Source of the DNA: Elysia chlorotica
Lineage: Eukaryota; Mollusca; Gastropoda; Plakobranchidae
Direction of reading: 5' to 3'
Length of the DNA stretch: 64,000 bases
Assembly (NCBI GenBank): GCA_003991915.1
Contig: RQTK01000103.1
Location: forward strand, 400,348 to 464,347
Part shown: positions 47,506 to 61,515 of the stretch, in pieces
How the letters are laid out: each line of letters starts with the position of its first letter
How positions within the stretch are numbered: the first letter of the stretch is position 1
Position numbers and translations under genes: made by a program
The notes under the pieces: model-generated
What the model saw: only the letters and a program-made list of their open reading frames with translations
The model's database searches: none
What the model was told of the DNA's origin: nothing

Positions 47506-50500
47506 GGGATAGAAATAGATAGATAAAGAGAAAAGAAGAGGAGAGACATAGAGAGAGACGGATGAGATAGAGAAAGAATAAAAGGTGGAGTAAAGAAACA
47601 TATGGATCTTGACCTTTCATAAACATCACATACTTAGGAAAGGTATAAACTATGACAAATCTTTAGTACTGTACAAACAGGAATGATTTCGTTTAAAGTT
47701 TTAGGAATAATAAAGGATACAATTAATAATATGTTAAAGAAAAGTACAACAAAAAGATTAAATCGCAAAATAAAAAGCTATGTATAACTTAAACCATTTA
47801 AAGAGACATTTGCATGAATAACTGTTATTCTCTTCACATCACATGCAATACAATATATTCAAAGCCCAAAAATATAATGGAAAAAAGTGGTTTTTTTTTT
47901 TTTTTTTTTTACAAACTAAGCTGAAACAAATTATGTTTCAAAATGAAATATTCAAAGAAGGAAGAGATAAAAAATAATTGTATTTGACTTTTTCACTGGC
48001 CCTTATGGTAAACATAAAAAAAAGTGTGATGTGTTATGCATGTATAGAGTTATCTAATTCAACTCATCTTTACTTATGGATCTGTTTTTTGCTGTTTGCC
48101 ATAGAACATGAAAGGGAAAAAAAAACCCAAAAGAATTCTCATTGATGGATTCAAAAGTTAATTATCAATTGCATTAACTTAAAATATTATGTTAATATAC
48201 ATTTTTTTTCTTGATGTGTAAAACCCTACTATTTATAGAAGCAAATAAAAATGATCTAAATTTAGTGATATGCTTAACATTGGTATAAAATGCTTGACAT
48301 AAGTTTATATAATAATATATATGTTGAATAAAATAATTTTCTTACATATCAATTTCATATACATGTAGTTTGACAATTTAGGCTATCACTTTAAAAAAAT
48401 CAGTTTAATTATTCGAAAATTCAATTAATTCTGACATTTTTCGTTCGTTTTGCCTTTTCAAATCAATATCAGAGTACCTTATTCATTCTTCATTCATCTA
48501 ATAACTGCTTTTAATATGTTTCATAAAAAACAAAGATCTGTAATACCACACCATAAGTAAAAGTGGTCTAATACAAGTATATCTATGCAAAAAGTAGACA
48601 AGTACGAAATTTATATAACTACCTTAGTACGATTATGCTATAAATTTTGGTCACAAATATTGATATATTGCTCATAAAACAGGAAAAACAAATATCTTTT
48701 TTAAGTTATTTGTAACAAAATCACAAATGACATCTTATATGAATATCAACCTTTTACAAGAAAAAAACCCGTACAGCAAAATATCACGATGATCGATGGC
48801 ATGAGCGAACCTAGATAACGTTTATAAAAACTTTCTTGCATACACAATGATATAGAGTTGCATTGTGTACATGGTGTTGATAAAATTAATGTGCCAAAAA
48901 CCAATGGAAAAATGAATAGTTTCATAGTCATCATTTTTCAACATTAAAAATCATCTTTTTAATCTGGTGATTAAATGCTTTTTTTTATATATACACAATT
49001 TCCTCATATATCAAACGATTCTTTCCCCGATTCTGATACTTTTATGAAGTATAAGGATATCATTATCAAGAAAACATAATATTCCATAAGTACATCGATG
49101 TTAAAATCTTTTTTTGAATTTTAGCAAAAGTGTGTAGATAGAAAAAACTGAAACAATGTTACATTTGTTGTCTATAAATTAAATCCATTGCAATATCTAA
49201 GACAGCGTATAAGTAATTATGTTGACATTGGTGGAATCATGAAAACTTTGTCTATATTTGTAAGAAGTTGAATAAAGGCAATATTTTAGAAGCTACTTAG
49301 CAGTAATTAAGAAAGTATTTATTATTTTATAGATTTTAACATACAACTTGTGATTGTTTTTAAAAGATATAGTAAGAATTTAAAACATCAGTTAGCACAG
49401 TGCCAACTCTAACAATTTTAATTGTCCTTATCATTACTTTGAAGATAAGGCAAGGAAATACATTTATATTTTTTTGCTGGCTTTTAGTCTCCCCCCCCCC
49501 TCCCCCCCCCCCCCCCAAACTCTCTTCCACTCAGTTTCTTTCCCCACCTCCCCACACACACACACCCACCAGAAACCAGAAAATGTCAATCATCTCACAA
49601 AAAAGTAATATTTTTTTACAAACACACCCCAATATCATTTAAATTGGGTAAAAAATATAAACTAGCATCAATAGAATAGGACTCCAACCTAATATCTCTT
49701 TTTTAACGGCACCAAGTGACATAATTTACAAAAAGATTACAAAGGCCACAAAATTGTAGGTGGATTTACATTGGAAACATATTTACATATCGAATAAAAC
49801 ACAATGTCATCATAAAATGTTTACTTCATAAAACCTTGTCATTTTTGCATATAAATTGAAAATTGCATTGGGTCTCTTAGCTTAAAAGAGAAACAATCAC
49901 TTTAAGACTTAGGCTTAAAACTTCTCAATAAAAAAAAAACAATTTTCTTAATTAATAACAAAAAAGAGCTTTACCATGATGAAAAATATATCTTCATTCA
50001 GGGAGCTTAAACCCATTGTTTTGGTGGTTCAAATTAAAAATAAGAACCAGGTAGTTATTTAAAAAAGACAAAAATATAATGTCTTAAAAACAAATAATTA
50101 ATCTGCTTGTTTCTGCCTAAAAATTTTTTTAAATTTTCATCAATCATTTCAGACAATTTCATTTGTCTACATGACTGCATTACCTTAACAGGGTCACATG
50201 TAAGCGGTGAAAGAGACATTTTATTTAACAGTAAAAGTTTACAAACCTGCAATTTTTTTTATATTTTAACTTTATTGGTTCAAAAGATATGAATTTTGAA
50301 AAAAAAAAACTTTAAGAAAGTGCGATTTCAAAATACTGTGACAGTTGAATTAATAATGTACCATCAAGTTCAAAGATCTGATCAGCAGTAACAAATGAAT
50401 GGCAGATTATTTTAGAGGAATGAAATGTGAGTCAGCTAAGGGAATTCAGGCAAAAATCACTCGTTGCTACTTTTAGCAAGGTCTACTCAAGATAGGAACT

Positions 50501-51920
50501 GCTTGTTTGGTGGTCCTTTACAAAGATACACAAGTTTAGACCATAAAAAAATGAGTTTTGACACAACCCGCAAGATTCATCCCGACATCTTGGGTGATAA
50601 ACACTATCCGCTCTTATTGTACTAAAGATGACAACAATTATCACGGTTAACATATGAAAAACATTGATTGAAATGAAGCATGCTGCAGGCCCATGGCAAT
50701 TAAACTTAGTAAAAAGGAAAAAATGTACTAGGGGAAAAACTGCACAAAGGACATAATTCTGTTTACAACACTGTAAATACAGAAAGGATATGTTTTAAAA
50801 AGTTGGGTTATTAAACAAAATTTTCTTTAGGTTGAGAAACTCAAACAAAGCTGCAAATCTAAAAAAAACAGCTATAATTGGAGGTTAGGATACATAAAAG
50901 ATGCATGTAGTTTTAAAAGGGCAGAAAGCATTTTAACGTCAGTTTCATAATTCAATACCCGATATCTAAAACATTAATCATAATGTATACAGATTTAAGT
51001 TAATTTCTCTTGAAATTACCCGATCTTTTTTTTTTCATTTTTATTTTAGCAGATTATGTAAAAAAAAAATACACTTTAAACATGAAAGGAAAAAAAGAAA
51101 TATTAACAAAAGTTACATAAAATTTTCTCAGGGTAACCCGATATAACATTGTAAAGTTATTGCATGAAATAACAATCACAGCTTATAATGTGAATCCTAC
51201 TTTCATTTGATTAAATAAACAAAACAAAAAAGCTAACAGAAGCAAAAGACTGTGATTCATATTACCTCCACACTTAATTTTTTTAAATCTTAACTTTGTG
51301 TTTGACTCAATCAAAATTGATTGTGTTATAGCATATATAAAAGTGAAGTAATACAATATGCTTTTTAAATATAATATTTTATATGCAGTTCCTTAACATA
51401 AATATTTGTTACTGCTATGATTTTGAGGAAACTATGCAGATTTTATATTCCTGTCCGTATGGTTGTGATCACATTGAAAATAAAAATACGAAAAAGCATC
51501 TAAGATTTCAAAATCTTCAAAATTGCAAACAAGACAAACAAACAATTAAGAAAAAATGTGCATAGCTATCCCTTAAATTTTTATGCTTTTTGCACAGTTG
51601 ATTATTCTGAAAGTTTAGTATACAATGGGCATTTATTCTCTATTATTTTTAAAGATGCAAATATCAAACCATACAACATTTGAGTTGATATGGAAAGAAA
51701 GCCAACAAAGATAATACATAACAGAAAATAGACAAACAACTTTGAAACCAAGAACTCTAACAATTCAAAAAAAATTATTTTAAATATTTAGATCTCAATA
51801 ATAATTTAAACTGAAAATTATGAAAAATGGACTTGCATATATTCTCCCTTAAATTTAGATGAACCTTTAACCTGCACGAATCACATACCAATTTAGCATT
51901 TATAAAAAATACTGATTAAT
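46194..51920. other. Gene-poor AT-rich region
   Basis: No coding or RNA gene could be supported on either strand. It contains A/C-rich and A-rich runs, a duplicated roughly 80-bp phrase (GAAAAAGCCATTCCAAAACC near 46810 and 46890), a (GATA)n tract (about 47430-47505), a poly-T at 47891 and a poly-C at 49490-49516. The part just below 51921 should be ARL13B 3' UTR; TTTATT at 51632 (AATAAA on the minus strand) is a possible poly(A) signal. Confidence 0.5.
47430..47530. repeat. (GATA)n microsatellite
   Basis: A run of ATAG units lightly degraded at the end, with GAGA-rich sequence after it. Confidence 0.96.
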
Positions 51921-54900
51921 TTAAAAGATAACATCTCCTTCATCACTGTCATCAACATTTGGCACCCTGCGCCTGCGAAAACTGTCATCAATGGCAGGTA
52001 ACTCCTCTGCTAGTCCCCATTTTGTGTTGAAATCTGTGACAAAAAGTGAAGTTTTTTTGGGGTAATAATAATAATAAATAATAATAATAATAATTATTCA
52101 ATGTAAAAATCTGTGAATGTTGAATAATAATAACAATAATAGGTTCAATTATATAGCGCTCTCCCTAAAGGAAGATGAAAGTGCTTTACAATATTAAAAA
52201 AAAAAAAAAGATACACAGCTAATGTTCACTCATACATACAATTTTCCCACTCTAGGACAATAAATTATTTTATATTAAACACTAATAAACATTGGCAAGC
52301 ATTTAGTCATAGTGTGTTGAAAAAAAATAAATATACATGACAAAAGCATACACACAGAGGCATCATTTTTCCTTATCTTTTAACGTGATAAGTTATTAAA
52401 GCAGATAACACACAAAAAAAATGAAGAGTTCTAAACAAAAATTGAAAAACAACCACAGTTCTATCAAATACCTGAATCATTTCTGTGAAATTGAGTGATT
52501 CTTGAGTTGCGGTTCTTGGTTGGTGTTTCGGCATCTGACGCATTACAAGAGCCGTGCTCTTGAACCATGCGCGGAGAGCCAAACCGTTGTGCTTCGTCAT
52601 TCTCTGACGGAGCTAACTTGTTGGACCTGAGAAGATTGCGCTTTTTCTTCTTCCTCTGGTCTGTGGGCTTGTCTCTGTAGTCTATAGAAAGCCAGAGAAA
52701 GAACAAAACGAGTCCCCAAAATGTTTAACCATATTATATCTGTATCAAAGAGAATACTTGTGTTTTTTTCTACATACTCTGAAACTAATGAGACTTATTA
52801 ATCTATGAACAGTAACATTACAAATAAAAAAAATAATTAATTAAGTAATGCTACAAGTCTCCAAGATTGAAATCTTTAGTATAGAACTATGAGATATTCC
52901 TGTTGTAAATACTGATGAAATTGAGATGTAGTTGAGTTGGTTTCACATCCAATATAGGCTATATTGTAGATGAAATTGATAATGTACAAAGTTAGTTTAA
53001 GTTTAGAAAAGGAAAAAGGGTCTCAAAACCTTTTTGTGGTACTGATAGAGTATGTAAATGATTTGATATTATTGTCACTTTAGTTGCAAAATGCCTTTTA
53101 TCATTTCTCTAATACTCTAAATACTCAGTATTTTAGAAATGAAATGGAACCTTATACAAATGAGGTGACAATATCTTTTTAGTGGTTTAGCTTTGATCTT
53201 AAAATAAACCAATTCACATATTATTCTCACATCGTTTAAACTTCTCCTATACAGTATTCCATGTTGAAACTCACCCTCGTATTCATCTGGAGAGTGCACA
53301 CTGCGGGAGTTGATGGCCCTGTTTCCTCTGCTATTGTTGTAATCATCCTCCTCCTCATAATCCTCACCGCCTCCTCTCAGTCTAGACCTGGCCTTGGTGG
53401 GAGAAGCATGGTATCCTTTGTTCTCTTGACCGCTGTGCCCGTTCATCCCTTTGTACCCTGAGTTATCCTGCCGGCGTCGGAGCTTTTCCATCTCTTGAGT
53501 CAAGTCCCTAGTATCGTCATAAGAGAAACGCAAAGTGTCCTTGAGGGGATTGTAAGTGCCATATTCCTCTTCAGCATCATCATCACTATCGTCCCGGTTT
53601 TTACGCCCAGAATAGCTTTTATTGTTTCCCTTAGTACCTCTAGAAGCATTATAATACCTGTCTTCATGTTCTTCCTTCTGTCGATCTTGCATGCCCAGTG
53701 CCTCACGCCGCACACGTGCACTTCCAAGTTTATGCGCTCTCCGACTGGCACGGAATCTCTCCAGTTCCGCAGCATCATCATCGTCATCACTGATGTTGTT
53801 GCTGTTCCTCTTATTATTGTCCGAGTCATCTTGCTCTATGCCTTCATCCTCCTCCTCAAATGGTCGCAGGTTTGGTGGAGAAATCTTAGTCAGAGAGTTA
53901 CGATACATCAAGGCATCTCCATGTGACTCTCTAGGGTACTTTTCTAAACCAGCTTTCTTTTTAGCTCCATATATATCCCTGGACATGCGGCTATCATAAT
54001 CACCATGTGCTGCCTTGGTTTTCAGGCTATCATACGACGACCGTCCAACTGACTTTCTTACACCATCATCACTGTCGTCATCGATTCCACCCACTAGGTG
54101 AATGTGGTGTGAGGTTCCTGTGTTTCTCTGGAACAGACCTGCATCTCTGTTGTACTCGTCCTGATCTCTGCCAGGTCTCCCTGCTTGAATGAGACCCTTT
54201 GGACTCCTGGGCTTGGCGTTGCGTGGTGTCAGGTCATGTGCATCGGGATCTCTTCCAAGATTACGAGGGATGGCCAGATCCAGTTTATCCCTCACATTTG
54301 AGCGTTCGGTGTTGTCTGGGCTGTCCTGAAGGTGATAGTCCGTGAGTCGCTTCTTCTTCTTCTGGCGCTTTTTCTCGGATCCTGATCAGATATTAAGGAA
54401 ACAACAAAAAAAAATTAAATTCAAGGTTGAGGTTAAAATATTCATTTAAAGCCAGTTTGTAAAAAAAGAATGGATATTTTAATCATTTTTGAGGCTGAAC
54501 TCTTAGACACCATGCCCTTATTCCATTATATTTTCTTGACTTTTCATGAGGTAATTAACTCTCATTAAAACCAAATTTACTTTTCCGCTAATTTTGAAAC
54601 ATAAAAGATTGCAACACCCTACTCCTTTTGTATTAAAAAAACTGCTTCAAAGTTTGACTTATTCAAGGGTTATTTTTACCCAAAGACTTTAAAATGACGA
54701 AATGGACTGTGCATTTTTTTTGGTTTCAGAGTAAAACCTTCAGAGTTAGACCAGTAACTTATATATGGGATGGATTCATTCAATCCCATGGAAAAAAATT
54801 GCTTACATTGAACATTTTTATAAAAAAAATATTCGAGGAACAATCTTTTTCCAATAACGCTGATATGCACTTGTGCTTGCACCCCTTTGTATTATTAATC

Positions 54901-57900
54901 TGCACACCTTCCATTTCTGAACAATTAATATCAAAGCTTTTACCTTTTAAACTTAAAAAAAATTCCGCCAAATAGTGCAAAAAAACTTGCCTTCCAAAGC
55001 AGCAGAGCCTAAGGGTTCTAAAGGCGGCAGCATTGAGGCGCGGTTATTCCGACCAAACATGGCCATGGCTGACCCTTTTGTCTCAATCTCATCCATCCTC
55101 AGACCAGTCGGACCATCGTCGTCAGAGAGGTGGTTCTTTAGTCCCCTCCGTCCATGGTAGCCCTCCGAGTCTAACTCTGTGCTCCTGCGGACCCCATCTT
55201 CATAGCCCAGCTCTTTCAGCCTCTGTTGCTTCAGCTTTTTCTCAGCTTTCAACCGCTGCTCCTATTCATATTTAAAAATTCATCAATGCAAGACGAGAAG
55301 GAAAAAAGAGAGATTACAATAAAGATAAAAATGTTGCACGGTGGTGCCCTTATATTCAAAATGATTCTTCTAATCTCTCAATATCTCATAATTTAGTCAC
55401 AAGTAAAGTTATTTTTACTCCTTATGTCCTAGATAATTTAAAATGAAATTAAAAAAATCAACAAATTGGCTGTCTGAGTATTATATGATTTACCTTTTTC
55501 TTCAACTCATTTATATCCAAGGCTTTGAAAGGGTCACCATCAACAATGTCATCTTCATCACTATCTGGTCTTTTTTCAATGCCAAGTTTGGCTCTCTCAA
55601 GCTGCTCAGCTTTCTCTCTGATAAATAGTAAGGATACATTTGAGGGTATTTTTATGTAGAAACAGGACCAGAGATGTGGTAAAGCAAATCACCCTTGAGT
55701 TGTTGTTTTTTTAAAGTAAAAACTAATGGATTTCAGTTTTGTTTTCGATAATTTGGAACAAAGAAAAGAATGAAATAACACCATTTGAAAAAAGTTTTTT
55801 TTTTTTATACAGTGAATATGGCTGGCTGCTGGTTAACAAAAACGACAGTAAAACATTTGCAACAACTCATAACATACAGCTTTTTCAGAAATTTTGAAGT
55901 CTGATGTGCATGATTGTGGATGGAATTATGGTAATAAATTCTTTGAGCAGTCACTGCGTGATTTTGTAAAAGTTTATTTTTTTAAATTTGTTTCACAATG
56001 TTTCCCCTCCAGAAAAACAGAATACAATGGAAACATTGCATTGTATGAATTTTCAATACACCTTAATTCAAGAGGCCTCTGTAGGATAGAAGAGCTGCAA
56101 GTTGGCCAAAAAAAAAAAAAAAGCAAAAAAAAAAAAAAATTAAAAAAGCTTACAAAATAAGATATTTCAGCTCTAGATGTTGAGTAATTTAAAAAGATCA
56201 TTCATAATCGGTTTCCACCCCCACAACTCTTTTTCTCATGAAAATCTCCTTTTTTTTCAGTTCTTGAACAGACGGTTAGATATTTGTAAAATGTACATAA
56301 TATTCATACTGAACAGTATTATTGCAGTACATCGATGATGTTGATGTATCCATTTTTCCTGCCACACATCAATTGTAAACAGAAATTTTTTTTCTAAACC
56401 AAGTTTTTTTCTTATTTTTTAATATCCATTTCTTTGCAGACAAAATCATAGAATGTGCTTATTCTCTCCAGTGTTTCAAGCTTCATTGACAGCTTACCTC
56501 TCTTCTCTCTGCTTCTTGACACGCGCTCTCCTTTCTTCCCTCTCTTTGTCCCTAGCTTCTTTTTCCCTCCTCATATCCTCCTCCACTCTAGGTTCTAGGG
56601 TGGGCATCAAAGTTTGTATTTTTTCCATGAGCCAATCCAAGCCATCTGAAATACCCTGGTCCATCTTGTTCCCAGTTCCTTGCAGAGCTGAAACCAATAC
56701 CTGAAAAGGACAATATTAAGCACTGATATAATAACACCATCTATAATATAATCTTTGAATCAGAAACTGGATTTTTAATTTGAGGTAAGGACAAAAAAGT
56801 CAGAAAACAAAAAAAATAATATAATACTAAAAAAGGAAGGAAGCTGATAATAAAAAAACAAAAACAACAACAATGGTGTATACCAAACATTTCCCTTAAG
56901 TCAGTTGAATCAAGGATAAGGATAAAGAAGGAGCTGTTTGTCAATCCATTTCTCTTTAATAGCTAAAGCTGACTTAAAATAAATGTTTCAGACAGGGTTA
57001 GACTAAAAATGTCTTGGACGTAAAAACATTCTTATTATTCCTACATGTTTTTTTTTTTATTTCCTCTTCTTTAGATGTTACAAAACTTAATTTTTGTTAA
57101 AGTAACCATACTCACCAGTTTTGATGGGCAGTTATTAAAATTGACTGTCTCCTCTAGACGCAGGCCATGAGTAATATCAGACTCTGTCATGTGATTATCT
57201 TTATCAACTTTATTGGCCAGGCTGAACATTACAGAGATAGTAGGGAGTATATATAGTAAAAGATCACACATAAAGTAGATTATTAAATACATTTCATCCT
57301 CCCCCCTTCCCCCCTCTGAATAAATAATAAAAGTAAGAAAATGACAGGAAACCACAGTTATGAATGCAACACAAGACTATTGTTTAAAACTTCACTTAAA
57401 GCTTTAGTACTTGGAATAAACATGGAAAAATACACATTTAAAAGTTGGTTTCATGGTTAAACTTGACTTCTTTCGATACATATAAAAATGCACCCTAGCA
57501 GAAAGAGTTGAATAAAAGAAAAGGAGGTGGCATAAGGATGTAGGTACCCTCTTGAGAAGCTGGATTATTTCCTCCTTCATTAGGAGCGAGTAAAAGTTTG
57601 GGGTGGGGGTGGGGGGTAAGGGTGAAAAGCAGAAGCTTCAGTTGTCTTCTTAAGGAATTCAAAAATACTTATTACATTCCTTTTTCATAGATCTATGCAC
57701 ATATCTTGCAGTGATATGACGCCATATTTTACTGGATCAATATGCTTTAAGATGTTATAGAATGTGAAGCAACTTCAATGTATATCAAGCATATAAATTG
57801 TAACTGAATATACTAGAAAAAAAATAACACAGATATTTTATACATTATACTGCTCCATCTCCAAAAACCTCAGCTCAAGCAGCTTAAAATCTAAATCAAG

Positions 57901-58778
57901 AAAAAAAAAATGACATAGAAAAATACAATTTACAAAATTAACACAAGCATTCATACAGGAACATGCTTTTGGTTACATAATAATTAATCTGGGAATGAAA
58001 TAGAGTAGCTCTTCAAATTAAAAACACATCAAACTGAAGTTAATTGCTTTTTTACTAACAACCATTAGGTCTACAATAAAATTCAAGATAAACAAACAAA
58101 TATTAAACCAAGCAAAAAACAAAAACTTACAGAAGCACCGGCTTTCCAGATAGCTGAGGATGCTCCAGGCTTTCTCTAAAAACATCTCTGGCTTCAGAGA
58201 GCCTGGCTGGGCTACTGGAGTCAATGACGTAAATAATGGCAAAAACTTCTCCATAGTAGTTCTTCCAGATAGGTCGGATATTTTTCCCTCCACCAACATC
58301 AAAGAGGGTCACATCAAAGTTGCACCTCGAGAACTTAGAATTTCTGAAGCCAATTGTAGGTGCTATGTCAGGATCAGGCTGCTCTGCTCAGAGAAAATAA
58401 ATTAAAAAAAAAACAACAACAATTAAGTCTTTGGATACTGGATAGTAAACTTTACAAATATCTGATGAAATGAAAGAGATAGAATTTTAACAACTTAAAA
58501 ATGTCTCTTGCATCTTTTTTTTCATATACATAGATGTTGATGTTTATGTTTCCCATAGTGATGAGTGCACAAAATATGGGAGGGTAAAACATTTTTTTTT
58601 AATTTTCGAGAAACAATAAAGTGAGCAATTCAATTTATTAAATTACTTATGACTGTTAATTACACACAAAAAAAGATTAAGTAATTGATAACAAATATTC
58701 TGATATGCAGTTTGAACACCTCTTCAGTAAGAACACAATTGTTCATGCTATTGTGATTAAGGCATTTGTTGATTATAT

Positions 58779-58875
<97 letters not shown>

Positions 58876-60189
58876 AGTTTATTTATAGAGCGTCATATCA
58901 ATAAACTCAGCTCATGGCGCTTTTTACACATTAAAATGTCATTTAAAAAAACAATATATGACATAGTGACATACATCATAATACATGTCATAACATTACA
59001 GTCCAGCATGAGGTAGTTTCAAGCCCTAGTTTGCCAGAGCGGAATGAAAAGTTAAAATCCTAAAGAAAACAGAGTATACTGAGGTTGCAATGGTTACTCT
59101 AATCTTCCTACACATACAAATTAAATACCCTGGATCTAAAAGGTTTATAAATTGAATTGGATGATGTTGAGACATGTCCATAATGGTTTTCAAACTAAAA
59201 CATGAATCTGTGTTTGAGCCTTGAAGTTGATACCATGTACTTTTATTTAATTCTTTTTGTTTTGTTTGTGTATAAGTAGAAATCATTTTATTACCTTGAG
59301 CATCTTTTCAAACAAATAAATAAATAGTTTTATCGCCGAACTCTTAATTACCCAAAATTAGAAATGTGTTATTCTCAACATGAATTTTTTTATGGTCTGT
59401 GCAAGACATCAAAGAATATTTGAATAGATTTCAACATTAAGTTCAGTAAAACAAAACAAAAAAATGAATATTGTTTTAAACGCAACTGAAAAAAATATGA
59501 TATATATATATATATATATATAAAGTAAGATATGGTTTACCTCCTGACAGGACAGAACATATAGTTGTTTTGCCTGCATCATCAAGGCCAATAATTGCTA
59601 ATGTAATAGGCCTGTTGAAAGATATAAAGATAAAAAGATTATATCTCAAAATCATTGGTTAAAATAATAATATTAGGAAAAAAAAGGTACACAAACTAAA
59701 TATTTGACAAACCCTCATCCAACTATAGGCCTACTCACAGCATTGTTATTGGCTGGAACTAAAATCAATGTCCTTCTATATATTTAAGATTTAAAAAAAC
59801 AAAGAATCAAAAATAAAGGGCAGCAAAAATATCTCTCAGAGAGTTATGTAGGAGTAAAACTAGCCAATAAAAATTAAAACAAAATCAAGCAAATACATTA
59901 CCAACACACTGAGTTTCAAGCGACAACTTTCTCCAATTTATTAAAACAGAAGAATAAAACAAAAAATAAATTACATAGTTTTGATAATGATGATGAATTT
60001 CAATAAATGCAATCCAATATAACATGGCAGCTAAAGGATGTGGGTACAATATGAAAAAAGAAATGATGAACTCTTACTTCACACATTATTCTTTTACATT
60101 AAGATAAAAATATAATTGAAATTAAGATGTGAAGTCACTTACTTGTTTGGCTCCTTTTTCCTTTTAAGTAAAGACACACAATTCCCCAT
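51921..60189 (-). CDS. ARL13B: ARL13B, ciliary ARF-like GTPase, 10 coding exons
   Basis: A ciliary-membrane GTPase of the ARF family, exchange factor for ARL3, needed for axoneme structure and Hedgehog signalling. Exons: 60143-60189, 59541-59611, 58131-58383, 57116-57221, 56498-56700, 55494-55617, 54991-55261, 53275-54381, 52472-52681, 51921-52033. All are in phase, giving 834 aa (human 428). Visible features are MGNCVS at the N-terminus (myristoylation-type MGxxxS with adjacent Cys4), P-loop GLDDAGKT (24-31), APTIGF switch I, the ARL13B-typical DVGGG with Gly where ARFs have Gln, IRPIWKNYY, G4 ANKVDKD, and a coiled coil (EEDMRREKEARDKEREERRA). A very long charged tail rich in Asp and Arg follows, ending WGLAEELPAIDDSF..DEGDVIF. 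Exon 7 uses a GC donor (GAAG|GCAAGT). I see no RVxP ciliary-targeting motif. A 5' UTR intron is likely: TTCTTTAG lies just before the ATG exon. Confidence 0.95.
52060..52200. mobile_element. AAT-linked GCGC/GCTTTACA element, copy 1
   Basis: An (ATA)n run is followed by TTCAATTATATAGCGCTCTC, then AAAGTGCTTTACA and an A-run, inside an ARL13B intron. The same arrangement appears at 58783-58935. Confidence 0.5.
58783..58935. mobile_element. AAT-linked GCGC element, copy 2
   Basis: About 90 bases of pure (AAT)n, then CAGTTTATTTATAGAGCGTC and CTCATGGCGCTTTTTACA. The microsatellite, the TATAG(C/A)GCG and the GCGCTTT..ACA recur in the same order as in copy 1. It looks like the end of a short interspersed element carrying its own microsatellite. 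Confidence 0.5.
59495..59522. repeat. (TA)n microsatellite
   Basis: Dinucleotide run next to ARL13B exon 2. Confidence 0.95.
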
Positions 60190-60969
60190 TCTGTTTCAGA
60201 TTTACTACCTAAAGAATATAAATACAAACAAAAAACAATGATCACAATCCATTAAGAACAAACTGATGTAACTTAATCCCACTGGTCATCGTAATTAGAA
60301 CATTAAACCTGCAGACTGGAACCGACATTTATGACTGATCATAAGCAATGAGGGTGTGGCAGAGGTGTGATCTGATCTTCTAAGTGCTGCAGTGATATTG
60401 TTGATAATTTTTCTTACTTAAATTATAAATACATACATTTTTAGTTAGGTTTGTTGATTTCACAATCCTGTTTCTTTTGTATTTTTTTTATAACCTTTCC
60501 GGAACAGGCTTTCCTTTGCTCATGGGTTTAGGAATTGGGCAGTCAGGTTGAAGGTTTTCCAAAACAGAAAAGAGGATGCAGCAGTTAAGGGTCCAGGCCA
60601 AAACTGCAGCTCATCAGTTCAGCTATCTGGCACCATTGTACTGACTAAACACTAACTTTAAATAGCTTTCTTAATGCTTAAGACAAATAGACTCATCTGG
60701 CTTTAGCTGAATATTGCACCCTCTGCTCACAAATCCAGACTTCGGCACTCTTACAGTTTTTTGGTACAAGTTTCTTTGAGTCTGACACATTTTCATAATC
60801 TATTCAAGCCTCTAGATCTAATACAATATAATTTATTAAGGGGATGTATTTAAACTCAATGATAGGTTTCAAAAGCGAAAAAATCACTTATCTAGACTTT
60901 CAAAATTTAATAGATTAATAATTCTGAACCCATGAGTGATGCTATGTAGATCTAAACCAATTCATTTGT

Positions 60970-61515
60970 TTGTATAAATAAGTTGCAAGTGTGGCCAGCC
61001 TTCTAGGCCTACATATGGAGCTATCAAGAGGTACTAGATCTATGCATGGAAGCCGACGTTTCTAAGGACCCCATGGTCAAACAGTTTGAAGACAAACATC
61101 GACATATATTGTACTATCAAACAGTATGCAATCACATTAACAGTAAAACAATTTCAGGCCATACATAGATCTGGATTCTAGATCTAATTAAAATAAGGTC
61201 TAGGTTCATACTCGCTATGATTAGGCTAGATCTAGATTCTAGATCTGATTATTATTGGAATTTTGTTCTAATCTAGAGAAGACAAATATTGACAGATAAA
61301 CTCACAGTTAAACGAAATAAAATTCACCGTAATAAAACGGTATCAGCTAAAGAATCGATAAATGTAAGGTAAAAACAAAAAAGATCTCTTTTATCTCTCC
61401 GTATACAAAACTATTTTCCTGGTTACTATGCATCCGCCATTTTGGCAACAATCATTGTTTACGGTAAATAAGACGGGCTTCCGTTTCCAAATTTTAATGT
61501 CGTAATATGGCTATG
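60970..61515 (-). promoter_or_regulatory. ARL13B: ARL13B upstream region, copy 1 (non-coding first exon and promoter)
   Basis: First of two tandem copies. On the minus strand it has promoter-like sequence with a YY1-type word (CCAAAATGGCGGA) next to GTTGCC and AGTAACC half-sites around 61425-61450, then a potential leader exon ending at donor GTGAGTTTATC (exon end 61306). Leader splicing to the acceptor before 60189 is inferred. Confidence 0.55.

Noticed and set aside
47338..47629. Open frames with SIYLSIYL repeats
   Set aside because: Translation of the (GATA)n microsatellite only.
53495..53999. + strand open frames opposite the big ARL13B exon
   Set aside because: They are shadows of a long, compositionally biased exon; the minus frame continues the ARL13B reading with correct splice phase.
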